From contig NZ_LOBC01000039.1 of assembly GCF_001583695.1 (NCBI RefSeq), positions 124,001 through 188,000 on the forward strand: a stretch of DNA of 64,000 bases, written 5' to 3'. Positions 1 to 8,658 of this stretch are shown one piece after another. The DNA comes from Bacillus wiedmannii. Lineage in GTDB: Bacteria > Bacillota > Bacilli > Bacillales > Bacillaceae_G. The notes beneath the pieces are model-generated. The model was not told the origin of the DNA and made no database searches. It saw only the letters and a list, made by a program, of their open reading frames with translations. The translations under genes were made by a program, and so were the position numbers. Position 1 is the stretch's first letter. Every line of letters begins with the position of its first letter.

Positions 1-141
1 TCAGAAATCGTTGTACCGATCGTGAAAGAAGGAACTGTCGTTGGAGTACTTGATATTGATAGCCCTGAAAAAAATCGTTTTGATGAAGTAGATCAGCGCT
101 ATTTAGAAAAGTTTGTGGAAACACTCCTAAAACATATTTAA
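1..141 (+). CDS. GAF domain protein (YtsP / free methionine-(R)-sulfoxide reductase type), C-terminal 46 residues only
   Basis: The reading frame is open from the first base and stops with TAA at 139-141. The visible tail begins SEIVVPIVKEGTVVGVLDID and continues through a DEVDQRYLEKFVETLL helix. This is how free methionine-sulfoxide reductase GAF proteins end: a V-x-G-V-L-D-I-D strand closing the GAF fold, then a C-terminal helix. In Bacillus the homologue ytsP lies next to rpsD, so position agrees. The catalytic cysteines lie outside the window, so activity cannot be checked. A shared hairpin terminator follows directly. Confidence 0.75.
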   Translation, partial: SEIVVPIVKEGTVVGVLDIDSPEKNRFDEVDQRYLEKFVETLLKHI

Positions 142-147
142 AAAAGA

Positions 148-206
148 AAAGAGCGAGTTATCGATTGCGTACATCACGTACGAAACCGATAGCTCACTCT
201 TTTTTA
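148..206. terminator. Bidirectional terminator between the GAF gene and megL
   Basis: An interrupted hairpin pairs AGAGCGAGTTATCG (about 150-163) with CGATAGCTCACTCT (187-200), with an inner GCGTAC/GTACG pairing. It has A-runs on the left and T-runs on the right, so it can end both converging transcripts. Confidence 0.8.
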
Positions 207-1382
207 TTGATTACTAACAGTAGATATTTTCTTTAGTGCCTGTTCTAAATCAAAAACGATATCCTCCCATGATTCTAAACCGACAGATAAACGTATTAAA
301 TTATCGTAAATACCCATTTCTTGTCTTAGCTCAGCTGGAATCGCAGCGTGCGTCATCGTTGCCGGATGCTGAATTAACGTTTCTGTATCCCCTAAACTTA
401 CGGCAATTGTAATAAAGTGAAGGTCATTGATAAATGCTTGCGTCTCTTCTTTTCCGCCTTTTACTGAAAAAGAAATCACACCGCCGCCCCGTTTCATTTG
501 GCGAGATGCTAACTCCCCTTCTGGATACCAAACACCTTCTACCGCATCATGATTTTTGAGGAACGATACAATTTTTTCTGCATTATCACAATGGCGGTCC
601 ATTCTTACCGCTAACGTCTTTAATCCGCGTAACAATAACCATGCATCAAACGGCGCCATAATACCGCCGATATCTTTTCGCATCGGGCGAATTTGTTCTG
701 CTAACGCTTTCGTTTTACAAATCGTTACACCTGCCACAACATCACCGTGACCACCGATATATTTTGTCGCACTATGAACAACCGCGTCACAGCCCAGCTC
801 AAGTGGTCTTTGTAAATAAGGTGAACAAAACGTATTATCAACAATAACAAGTAAGCCATTTCGCTTCGCAACCCGAATCACTTGTTTTAAATCAATTAAT
901 TTCATTGTCGGATTAATCGGTGTTTCAACGAAAATAAGCTTTGTATTTGGGCGGATTTTATTTTCAGTATCATCCTCTGTCTCCATATCACAAAACGAAT
1001 GCGTAATCATAAATTTTTCTTCTAACACTTCTAAAAAACCGTACGTGCATCCGTATAATCCATTTGAACAAATAATATGATCTCCAGCCTTTAGAAAACC
1101 AATTAAAGTTGCTGAAATAGCTGCCATACCGGATCCGAAAGCAAGTGCTTCTTCTCCTCCTTCTAACACCGCCATACGTTCTTCAAATAATTTTACAGTT
1201 GGATTTCCAAGTCTTGAGTAAATATAAGACGGATCTACTCCCGCAAAACTCGCCTCTCCTTGCTGCGCAGTCTCAAATGTAAATGTAGACGTTTGAAATA
1301 ACGGTGGTGTTAAACTTCCTTTATGTTCCTCAGATGTATACCCGTGATGAATTAACGCTGTCTCCATATGTTTCTTTTTCAT
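204..1382 (-). CDS. megL: Methionine gamma-lyase (PLP-dependent Cys/Met metabolism enzyme)
   Basis: This 392-residue cytosolic enzyme of the Cys/Met-metabolism PLP family would cleave L-methionine to methanethiol, 2-oxobutyrate and ammonia. The PLP lysine is Lys207 in SATKYIGGHGD. The loop GLYGCTYGF (Tyr110, Cys112) carries the cysteine that marks methionine gamma-lyases and separates them from cystathionine gamma-synthases and lyases. YSRLGNPT (about residues 55-62) and VDNTFCSPYL are further family motifs. The length is normal. A GGGGAT ribosome site precedes the ATG. It is transcribed alone toward the shared terminator. A sequence resembling a CcpA cre site (1456-1470, one mismatch) lies about 75 bases upstream of its start, which could mean carbon regulation. 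Cystathionine gamma-lyase is the main alternative. Confidence 0.9.
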   Translation of the reverse strand: MKKKHMETALIHHGYTSEEHKGSLTPPLFQTSTFTFETAQQGEASFAGVDPSYIYSRLGNPTVKLFEERMAVLEGGEEALAFGSGMAAISATLIGFLKAGDHIICSNGLYGCTYGFLEVLEEKFMITHSFCDMETEDDTENKIRPNTKLIFVETPINPTMKLIDLKQVIRVAKRNGLLVIVDNTFCSPYLQRPLELGCDAVVHSATKYIGGHGDVVAGVTICKTKALAEQIRPMRKDIGGIMAPFDAWLLLRGLKTLAVRMDRHCDNAEKIVSFLKNHDAVEGVWYPEGELASRQMKRGGGVISFSVKGGKEETQAFINDLHFITIAVSLGDTETLIQHPATMTHAAIPAELRQEMGIYDNLIRLSVGLESWEDIVFDLEQALKKISTVSNQ

Positions 1383-1455
1383 AAAAACATCCCCTTTATG
1401 TTTTTATTGCCGCATATTCACCAGTAAAAATTGATGAACGTTTTTACTACATTTT

Positions 1456-1470
1456 ATGTAAGCGTTTTAT
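1456..1470. promoter_or_regulatory. Possible CcpA cre site upstream of megL
   Basis: ATGTAAGCGTTTTAT fits WTGNAANCGNWNNCW except at the conserved C near the end. It lies 74-88 bases upstream of the megL start. It is a single weak match, so this is only a suggestion. Confidence 0.3.
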
Positions 1471-1560
1471 TTGTGTTTCTATCTCTTCTTTTATATTGTT
1501 TTAAATTCCTTCTTATATTAATTTCCAAAATTTATATGCATAAAACAAAAACGTACTCGC

Positions 1561-1589
1561 TTGACGAAACTCTGGGTAAAAGATATAAT
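1561..1589 (+). promoter_or_regulatory. Sigma-A promoter of rpsD
   Basis: TTGACG (1561-1566) and a perfect TATAAT (1584-1589) are separated by 17 bases. Transcription would begin near 1596, giving a leader of about 185 bases before rpsD. Confidence 0.85.
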
Positions 1590-1595
1590 AGCGTT

Positions 1596-1781
1596 TGTGT
1601 AAAATAAAAAGGCAGCCTTGTAATGTGAGTTTATCGTTTGTATTTTGTTCCTCTACGGAGGTGTATCTCGTAACTCCCTGCTGCTGGAGCGAAGGTACAT
1701 GAAAACAAAATGCCCGTAAATATCGATTACGTCTGTTTTTATTTTACGTAAATAAAAACATTTTTAAAGGAGGAGTCAACT
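1596..1781 (+). promoter_or_regulatory. rpsD leader, probable S4 autoregulatory RNA
   Basis: About 185 transcribed, non-coding bases separate the rpsD promoter from its start codon. They contain paired blocks such as CCTCTACGGAGG (about 1650-1661) and CTCCCTGCTGCTGGAG (about 1674-1689). In B. subtilis, S4 represses its own monocistronic gene by binding such a leader. Inference rests on position, length and visible hairpins. I did not align it to the Bacillus S4-leader model. Confidence 0.6.
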
Positions 1782-2384
1782 ATGGCTCGTTATACAGGTC
1801 CAGCTTGGAAACTGTCTCGTCGTCTTGGAATCTCTCTAAGCGGCACAGGAAAAGAATTAGAAAAACGCCCTTACGCACCAGGTCCTCACGGTCCTAACCA
1901 ACGTAAGAAACTTTCAGAATACGGTTTACAATTACAAGAGAAACAAAAACTTCGTCACATGTACGGCATGACTGAGCGTCAATTCCGTCGCACATTTGAC
2001 CAAGCAGGTAAAATGCCTGGTAAGCACGGCGAAAACTTCATGATCCTTCTTGAAGCTCGTCTTGACAACTTAGTTTACCGTATGGGCTTAGCTCGCACTC
2101 GTCGCGCAGCTCGCCAATTAGTAAACCACGGTCACATCACAGTTGATGGATCTCGCGTAGATATCCCATCTTACCGTGTAAAACCTGGTCAAACAATCAG
2201 CGTTCGCGAAAAATCTAACAGCCTTGTTGTTGTTAAAGAAGCGATCGAAGTTAACAACTTCGTACCAGAATACTTAACTTTCGATGCTGATAAATTAGAA
2301 GCTACTTACACTCGTCACGCTGAGCGTTCTGAGTTAGCAGCTGAAATCAACGAAGCATTAATCGTAGAGTTCTACTCTCGTTAA
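1782..2384 (+). CDS. rpsD: 30S ribosomal protein S4
   Basis: This 200-residue protein is a primary 16S rRNA-binding protein of the small subunit and a translational autorepressor. It has the ribosomal S4 N-terminal region with basic [11 protein letters not shown] and [10 protein letters not shown] segments. The S4 RNA-binding domain follows (about residues 90-155): [31 protein letters not shown]. This is the full family length. A strong AAAGGAGGAG site lies 6 bases before the ATG. The gene is monocistronic between its own promoter and terminator, as in B. subtilis, and codon use is that of a highly expressed gene. Confidence 0.98.
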   Translation: MARYTGPAWKLSRRLGISLSGTGKELEKRPYAPGPHGPNQRKKLSEYGLQLQEKQKLRHMYGMTERQFRRTFDQAGKMPGKHGENFMILLEARLDNLVYRMGLARTRRAARQLVNHGHITVDGSRVDIPSYRVKPGQTISVREKSNSLVVVKEAIEVNNFVPEYLTFDADKLEATYTRHAERSELAAEINEALIVEFYSR

Positions 2385-2411
2385 TCTCGGTACTCTGAAA
2401 AGAGTATTATT

Positions 2412-2457
2412 AAAAGCCTTAGGAACCTTGTTTATCAAGGGGCCTGGGCTTTTTTTA
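2412..2457 (+). terminator. rpsD terminator
   Basis: The hairpin AAGCCTTAGG-AACCTTG / CAAGGGGCCTGGGCTT is followed by a run of Ts. Confidence 0.9.
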
Positions 2458-2714
2458 TTGAATATAGCCGCTATATGTATAGAAACGGAACAATGTAACA
2501 AAATAAAAAAGAACTGCAAGTCTATAGTTAATAAAAATTAACCCTCTCTCTAGAATTTCATCAATTTTTTATTCACATTAATAAAAATCCCCCCTCTTCT
2601 TCTAACACCGGAAACATACTACGCTCTATCCCATAACTCATTTTTCTTTCCTATACTCTCCTTTTGTTAATATTATTTTTACATGATCTACCTTCCCTTT
2701 TTTATTTACATTCA

Positions 2715-2795
2715 ACCTTAAAAACCTCTTCATCACCAGAGCATCCGAATGAGATTAAAAAACTTAATGAACAAGCACCTTTTTTTGCTGAATAA
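2715..2795 (+). pseudogene. Possible C-terminal remnant of a lost gene upstream of the LXG locus
   Basis: The 478-base gap between rpsD and the LXG gene holds no intact gene. One stretch reads as coding: the frame ending TAA at 2793-2795 gives SSSPEHPNEIKKLNEQ followed by APFFAE, with no start codon or ribosome site. It could be the tail of a lost small gene of the accessory island. The remainder is AT-rich with C-rich tracts and nothing recognisable. A possible promoter for the next gene is TTTACA (2809-2814), an 18-base spacer, then TATTAT (2833-2838). Confidence 0.25.
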
Positions 2796-2862
2796 TTAGA
2801 ATATTACATTTACAACCACTTCCTTAAATTGGTATTATCTTCTTGTAGGGGAGGGAAAGTTC

Positions 2863-3243
2863 ATGTCTTTAAATATGTATCTCGGTGAAGTACAAGCTCA
2901 AACAGAAAGTATGAACGCTTTCTGTAACGCTACTATTCAAGGAATGGAACAAATCATTCATTCGATTGACGCTTTTGCATTAGATACTGTTCTACAAGGA
3001 CAAACATATAGTAGTGCAAAAGCATATTTCTTACAAACCTTTCGTCCGTTAGCACAAGGAATCATTTACTTATGCGAAGAATTAATCCGTCAAAATGATG
3101 CTTTTCCAAGTGACTTTCAATCACAGGTAGCTTCTACAGATGTTATCGAACAAGAAATAAGAGAACAAATCCAAGAAATCAATCAAACCATTGCAAGTAT
3201 AGAAGCAATAGAGGTACTTACACCAATGCCTGGAGTAGACTAA
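2863..3243 (+). pseudogene. LXG-domain polymorphic toxin, N-terminal part, cut by an in-frame stop
   Basis: The gene starts MSLNMYLGEVQAQTESMNAF after a strong GGGGAGGG site and encodes the helical N-terminal half of an LXG domain. That domain directs toxins to the type VII (WXG100/Ess) secretion system. Reading stops after 126 codons at TAA 3241-3243. The sequence beyond stays in the same frame and continues the LXG domain without a gap (GVD, stop, then I-V-AVLIAMRKKLDEKL), so this is one gene broken by a nonsense mutation. The N-terminal fragment alone would carry a partial secretion domain and no toxin. A true stop/restart arrangement or a sequencing error are alternatives. Confidence 0.8.
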
Positions 3244-3246
3244 ATT

Positions 3247-4254
3247 GTGGCTGTTTTAATTGCGATGAGAAAAAAGCTTGATGAAAAACTAGAGCGTCTA
3301 CATGAATTTGATTATACATCCAGTAATAACTACAGCACGGCCCTTCAACTAGCAGCTAGTATTGCTATGGGTTTAGCGGAAATCCAAAGCGGGAAAGGTT
3401 TTAGTCCGGTAAGTGGTACATTTAGTACACAAAGGTTGAATATGGAATGGATAGCCTCTATTCAAAAAATTGCAGAGGAAAGAGTTCAAGAAGCCGAAAT
3501 AAAAAAAGAAATTGAAGAAAAAATGGCTTTGCAGGAACAAGAAGCTAATAGACCGTGGTACCAAAAAACAGCTATTGGCGCTTGGGAATTCTTCCAAGGA
3601 ATTTGTAATTCAGCCGCGGAAAACTTTACAGGTGTGGAATTACCAATGGGCAATGAATTAGAAAACAAAACGACCTTTCAAGCTGGAAATCTTGTCGGGA
3701 ATTTTGTATCAGGGGTAGGATCTATTTTTGAAATTTTGGGCGGTATAGCCATTGTAACAGGATCAAATGTTGGAACCGTATTGTTAGAAGGAGTAACTTT
3801 CGGGGCAGCATCACCAATTGTTATCCCAGCTGATTTAGTTCTTACAACCGCTGGAGCAGGTGTTGCTACACATGGTACATTTGTATGGTATAATACGATT
3901 CAAAATAGTATTGATACTCTTCAAAAATTCCAATCTTCTAGTAGAATTGCAGCTGATTTTGAAAAAGGAATTAGCAAGTTACCTAAGGAAGAACGTATTC
4001 CCAAAGTAAATAAGAAAGCGGAAGAAATCGCAAAAAACAATGGATGGGAAAGAAATAAATCATTAGAAAAAAAGAATAAAGGACGAACTATTTATACTGA
4101 CCCTAAAACTAAAAAACATTACTCAGTAGATACTCAACATGGAAGATTTGAAGAACTCAATAAAAGAGGTAAACATTTAGGTGAAATTGATTTTGATTTG
4201 AAAGGAACTAAAGGACCAGATAAGTCAGGAGGGCATGACATAAATGTTAAATAA
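3247..4254 (+). pseudogene. LXG polymorphic toxin, C-terminal part with colicin E3-type rRNase domain
   Basis: This continues the frame of the preceding fragment. From the first possible restart (GTG 3247, with GGAG at 3232-3235) it encodes 335 residues. They comprise the rest of the LXG helical domain (to about 90), a glycine-rich pre-toxin region (about 145-215: LVGNFVSGVGSIFEILGG, TTAGAGVATHGTFVWYN), a charged linker, and a C-terminal domain of about 75 residues. That domain contains YSVDTQHGRFEELNKRGKHL, which matches the colicin E3/cloacin 16S rRNase core D-x-Q-H-G-x-x-E (here Asp295, His298, Glu302), then HLG and KGPD motifs. The arginine of the E3 site is not evident; His330 sits at similar spacing. 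The expected action is cleavage of 16S rRNA at the decoding site of competitors. Because of the upstream stop, full-length toxin should not be made. Confidence 0.8.
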
Positions 4255-4789
4255 AAAAATTGAAGAAGTAAAAAGAAAATACTACGTTGAAAAAAATATA
4301 GAAGAATATCTACAAAAGTCTTCTATCAAACTAACTCTCCCTAAACAAATAATTGATTTTTGTAATAAAAATAATATTAAAATTAAAGGAGATAGCGACA
4401 TAGTATTTCCTTCAAATGATTGGTATATTACTTTACCAAGTTATGTAAAAGGTGAGTTTGAAGTTGAATATACTACATATCTTATCATTTCTAAACTAGC
4501 TAATGTATATTCTATCCTTAATTCCTTTGAAATTGTAAATAAAGATGTCAATGGCATGATGCCTACTTTAACTGGAGATTCAGAGCAAGAATATACTAGA
4601 TTGCAATCTCAATTAATATCAGTTATTGAAACAACTCTAAAAGCAAGCGGATATGAAAGAATTGGTTACACAGATAGTAGCCGAAAAATAGAAGGAATAA
4701 AATTTGCAGACGATGTCGCACTATTTGGTCCCGATGTAACTGTTGATGACATTCTATTTAGGGATGTACTCGATGTAACACCTGATTGA
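4244..4789 (+). CDS. Putative immunity protein for the colicin E3-like LXG toxin
   Basis: This 181-residue soluble, acidic protein of no family I recognise has no signal peptide or membrane segment. Its start overlaps the toxin gene end by 11 bases, with the GGAGGGC site inside the toxin codons. That coupling is typical of toxin-immunity pairs, so immunity is inferred from position. It has a basic helical N-terminus (NKKIEEVKRKYY) and an acidic C-terminus (FADDVALFGPDVTVDDILFRDV), plausible for a protein that masks a basic rRNase. It does not resemble the small 85-residue colicin E3 immunity protein. A hairpin terminator follows at 4795-4820. Confidence 0.6.
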   Translation: MLNKKIEEVKRKYYVEKNIEEYLQKSSIKLTLPKQIIDFCNKNNIKIKGDSDIVFPSNDWYITLPSYVKGEFEVEYTTYLIISKLANVYSILNSFEIVNKDVNGMMPTLTGDSEQEYTRLQSQLISVIETTLKASGYERIGYTDSSRKIEGIKFADDVALFGPDVTVDDILFRDVLDVTPD

Positions 4790-4794
4790 TATTT

Positions 4795-4820
4795 AAACTA
4801 ACGTTTACGTTAGCTTTTCC
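4795..4820 (+). terminator. Short terminator after the first immunity gene
   Basis: CTAACGT-TT-ACGTTAG (4798-4813) is a perfect 7-base-pair stem followed by CTTTT. It closes the first toxin/immunity module. The next toxin remnant begins right after it. Confidence 0.55.
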
Positions 4821-5042
4821 TTTGTTTCAAATCAAATATCATGGAAAAGGCATATTTGATTTTACTGGTGAAAATATTATAACTAAGATACTTCAAAATG
4901 AACTGTATCAAGCGGATTATACATTTGCAAAGACTTCAATTTCACGTACGAAAAAAGAAACAAATTCAGGAAAAATTTTGAGACGTATTTGAAAGAAATG
5001 AAAGGTAAATATGCTATTGAGATTAGGTTTAGGGAGGAATAA
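4815..5042 (+). pseudogene. Orphan toxin C-terminal cassette with a frameshift
   Basis: Frame 1 from about 4815 reads FPLFQIKYHGKGIFDFTGEN and on to SRTKKETNSGK near 4973. It then hits a premature stop. From the A-run at 4971-4975 the +2 frame continues naturally as NFETYLKEMKGKYAIEIRFR-EE and stops TAA at 5040-5042, just before the next gene. One extra A in the run would join the two. No upstream toxin body exists, so this looks like the C-terminal tip of a second polymorphic toxin, left as a silent cassette and since broken. I do not recognise the domain. The adjoining paralogous genes would be its immunity genes. Confidence 0.6.
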
Positions 5043-5045
5043 TTG

Positions 5046-5510
5046 ATGGCATATGATTTAGAACTTGAAATAAAAGAGGTACTTGAGAAAATTGATTTTG
5101 TAGAAAGATATAAATCCTTATCAGAAAAATTTCCCGATAGAACAAATACATTTGAAAACTATGAAAATCAAAAAGCTATTGAAGTATTCGAGTCTCTTGG
5201 CTATAAAGCTCGTTACAATAAAAAAGAAGACTTTTTTATTGTAGGAGAAGTAAAAAACAAAGATGTCTACACCTTTAGATTCAACATCAGCTTAAAATAT
5301 GGTGTTGCTGAATTGATTTGGGAAGCATGGCATAATGGTGAAGTTAGAGCTGGAGACCCTTGGGACATATTTATAAGATTGTTATCAAATGACACGGAAA
5401 AAGTACCCGTGCTATATTTCCACAGTTACAATGAACTCAAAGAAATCATGAAAATTGCCTTTGAAATGTACGAAGATTTTAAGCGAGAATTAATTCCTAT
5501 TTATTCATGA
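5046..5510 (+). CDS. Putative immunity protein, tandem paralogue 1
   Basis: This 154-residue soluble protein has no family I can name. I chose ATG 5046, 8 bases from AGGGAGG (5031-5037); a TTG at 5043 is also in frame. It begins 4 bases after the stop of the orphan toxin tail, the standard place for an immunity gene. It has a charged helical N-terminus, a central beta-rich block (FFIVGEVKNKDVYTFRFNIS) and a helical C-terminus ending KRELIPIYS. The next gene is a close copy; long stretches such as VFESLGYKAR and FRFNISLKYG are shared, with near-identical DNA. Duplication to widen protection against toxin variants is inferred. Confidence 0.6.
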   Translation: MAYDLELEIKEVLEKIDFVERYKSLSEKFPDRTNTFENYENQKAIEVFESLGYKARYNKKEDFFIVGEVKNKDVYTFRFNISLKYGVAELIWEAWHNGEVRAGDPWDIFIRLLSNDTEKVPVLYFHSYNELKEIMKIAFEMYEDFKRELIPIYS

Positions 5511-5582
5511 TTTCACCTTAAAGATATATGAAGTAATGACCCAAAAATAAGGATAGACTTAATATTTTAGGAGGAATAACTT

Positions 5583-6047
5583 TTGCCTTATTCATTAAAA
5601 CCTGAAATACAAGCCAGTCTTGCAAAAATTGATTTTATTAAGAGATATAAAGCCCTATCAGAAAAGTTTTCTGATAGGGAAAATACATTTGAAAACCATG
5701 AAAACGAAAAAGTAATTGAAGTATTCGAGTCTCTTGGCTATAAAGCTCGTTTTATGAAAAAAGAAAACTTTTTTATTGTTGGTGAAGTAAAGAACAAGGA
5801 TTTCTATACTTTCAGATTCAATATCAGCTTAAAATATGGGCTCGTTGAATTTATTTGGGAAGCATGGCACACTGGTGAAGTTAGAACTGGAACATCTTGG
5901 GCTATGTTTGTAGACGTATTATCCAATGATACTGAAAAAGTGCTCCGTCCAGGTTTCCACAGTTATGAAGAACTCAAAGAAATCATGAAAATTTCCTTTG
6001 AAATGTACGAAGATTTCAAGCGAGAATTAATTCCTATTTATTCATAA
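5583..6047 (+). CDS. Putative immunity protein, tandem paralogue 2
   Basis: This 154-residue paralogue of the preceding gene starts at TTG 5583, 8 bases after a strong AGGAGG (5569-5574). The two align over their whole length without gaps and differ mainly at scattered sites in residues 20-40 and 100-120. The DNA of conserved parts (for example 5187-5216 versus 5724-5753) is almost unchanged, so the duplication is fairly recent. A terminator follows. The function is inferred only from the toxin-locus context. Confidence 0.6.
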   Translation: MPYSLKPEIQASLAKIDFIKRYKALSEKFSDRENTFENHENEKVIEVFESLGYKARFMKKENFFIVGEVKNKDFYTFRFNISLKYGLVEFIWEAWHTGEVRTGTSWAMFVDVLSNDTEKVLRPGFHSYEELKEIMKISFEMYEDFKRELIPIYS

Positions 6048-6049
6048 TG

Positions 6050-6098
6050 TAAAAAGCTACCGAAGACAACTAAACAGTTACTTCGAGTAGCTTTTATT
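6050..6098 (+). terminator. Terminator closing the LXG island
   Basis: AAAAGCTAC-CGAAG pairs with CTTCG-AGTAGCTTTT across an 18-base loop, with A- and T-runs on both sides. Confidence 0.8.
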
Positions 6099-6112
6099 TA
6101 TATATATTAAAG

Positions 6113-6241
6113 TTATTTATTTTCCTCTTTCTGAACATATACATAAGCATCTTTCTGCTCTTTATGTATATCCACCTTCGAATTCTCTGCAAGCTGACCC
6201 GCGTTTAGCAAAGAAAAAATAATGAGCGCTTCTAGTGACAT
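6113..6241 (-). CDS. Small hypothetical protein, 42 residues
   Basis: The ATG at 6241 is preceded by AAAGGAG at a spacing of about 11. The peptide starts MSLEALIIFSLLNAGQLAEN and continues with a charged, hydrophilic tail (VDIHKEQKDAYVYVQKEENK). The short hydrophobic N-terminus could insert in a membrane or act as a signal. It occupies the gap between the LXG island and the next gene, on the opposite strand. No family is recognised. Confidence 0.55.
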   Translation of the reverse strand: MSLEALIIFSLLNAGQLAENSKVDIHKEQKDAYVYVQKEENK

Positions 6242-6391
6242 TTTGTTTTACCACTCCTTTCTAGTTGTTATACATTTATCATACCGCTTACATGTGATTT
6301 TCGTATGAACTCGAAAAGGAGATTACAACAAAAAGGTTACAAGAATACGAATGCACGCTATAATAACCATTAAATAGGAGGTTGATTCATT

Positions 6392-6694
6392 TTGACAATA
6401 AACCAAATGGTTCAATTAGGTAGTGCATGTATGTTATTTATTACTTCCGCGCTTATTAATTGGTATCAAGGGAGTAATTTGATAGATGATCCTGATGAAT
6501 GGAAATATAGCGCTAAGTTTACGAATTACTTTAAAGGTACCGTTTCAAATTACCAAGATATTTATCAAATCGATTTCTTTATATATGCGGCAAAATTTCA
6601 TCCAACAGCATTTGTTCTTATGCTCATTAGCTTACTTTATATGCTCATATTAATTCTTCATATTTTATTTACAAGAAAAGATCAGGCAATCTAA
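6392..6694 (+). CDS. Small two-helix membrane protein (DUF4306/YjdJ-like)
   Basis: The 100-residue protein starts at TTG 6392, 10 bases after AGGAGG. Hydrophobic helices lie at about residues 5-23 and 73-94, with an outward loop carrying NWYQGSNLIDDPDEWKYSAK. A WYEGS...DEWKYS signature between two helices recalls the Bacillus DUF4306 family (B. subtilis YjdJ). This assignment is from memory and moderate. It is transcribed alone and converges on tyrS at a shared terminator. Confidence 0.65.
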   Translation: MTINQMVQLGSACMLFITSALINWYQGSNLIDDPDEWKYSAKFTNYFKGTVSNYQDIYQIDFFIYAAKFHPTAFVLMLISLLYMLILILHILFTRKDQAI

Positions 6695-6704
6695 ATTCAT
6701 ACAT

Positions 6705-6750
6705 AAAAACCCCGAATCATAGACTTTTCAGCCTACAATTCGGGGTACTA
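6705..6750. terminator. Bidirectional terminator between the DUF4306-like gene and tyrS
   Basis: CCCCGAAT (6710-6717) pairs with ATTCGGGG (6738-6745). T-rich flanks lie on the tyrS exit side and a short T-run on the other. Confidence 0.85.
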
Positions 6751-6772
6751 TTTGTTTTATATTCGTTTCTGA

Positions 6773-8032
<1,260 letters not shown>

Positions 8033-8081
8033 CTACATACTCTCCTTTAAGTTCATTACTGGCGTGAAGGTTGAAAACATA

Positions 8082-8340
8082 AAAAAATCGCCCCTTTAAA
8101 TAAGGGACGATTTTGATTATCGCGTTACCACCCTAGTTGCAGGCAAAAAAAAGCCTACCACCTTATTTACATAACGGCTTAGCACCGTCTTTTCCCTTTT
8201 GAATACAATTCAATCGAAAAAAGATGCTCTAGGGGCGTAATTCGCGATCATCTATGTGCTGATTTTCACCGGCCATCAGCTCTCTAAAACAGGGAAATGA
8301 TCACTACTTCTCCCTTTCCACGCTCAATTATTCATATACT
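8082..8340 (-). promoter_or_regulatory. Tyrosine T-box leader of tyrS
   Basis: On the minus strand the leader carries the conserved T-box sequence AGGGTGGTAACGCG (complement of about 8122-8135). A terminator hairpin with a T-run follows (8085-8117, AAATCGTCCCTTATTT / AAAGGGGCGATTTTTT). An upstream AG-box/GGTGAAAATCAGC stem is also present. A UAC at 8237-8239 sits in a plausible specifier loop, as expected for tyrosine. Without uncharged tRNA the terminator should form. Confidence 0.92.
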
Positions 8341-8344
8341 TTTC

Positions 8345-8374
8345 TTTATACCATCATTTATATAGGCGTGTCAA
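8345..8374 (-). promoter_or_regulatory. Sigma-A promoter of the tyrS T-box transcript
   Basis: On the minus strand, TTGACA (complement 8369-8374), an 18-base spacer and TATAAA (complement 8345-8350) place the start near 8338, at the 5' edge of the T-box leader. Confidence 0.75.
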
Positions 8375-8406
8375 ATAGAGGTCGAGTTTCTCTCCTTGCC
8401 AATCCT

Positions 8407-8658
8407 CTACAACGTCGCAAAGAGTATCGTAATAAGAGAAAGAATTGGAACCCCAACTAATAACGATACATGAAACACAACCGATAAATCATTCCCAATG
8501 GTCGCCTCCACAGGATCTTTTGCCGGAGAACCAAGAAATCCGATTAATCGATCGAAGCGACTTACCGTTTTTGGAAAGTCTGGTATTTCTACATGGTCAC
8601 TATCTAAATGCTGTTTTAACTTATATTCACTCTTAAAGGGATTTTCGCTCAATTTCAT
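8407..8658 (-). CDS. Small membrane protein cotranscribed with an ECF sigma factor (candidate anti-sigma)
   Basis: The 83-residue protein has a charged cytosolic N-terminus of about 60 residues (FKSEYKLKQHLDSDH) and one C-terminal membrane helix (about 62-82, VSLLVGVPILSLITILFATL). The gene overlaps the 3' end of the ECF sigma gene by 26 bases, so translation is probably coupled. Position and topology suggest a membrane-anchored regulator of that sigma factor. The zinc anti-sigma motif HxxxCxxC is absent and the protein is shorter than usual anti-sigma factors, so the role is inference. Confidence 0.6.
   Translation of the reverse strand: MKLSENPFKSEYKLKQHLDSDHVEIPDFPKTVSRFDRLIGFLGSPAKDPVEATIGNDLSVVFHVSLLVGVPILSLITILFATL

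Noticed and set aside
4786-4992. 68-residue open frame as an independent gene
   Set aside because: Its TTG overlaps the immunity stop without a ribosome site, the first codons fall in a terminator, and the frame continues naturally only after a one-base shift.
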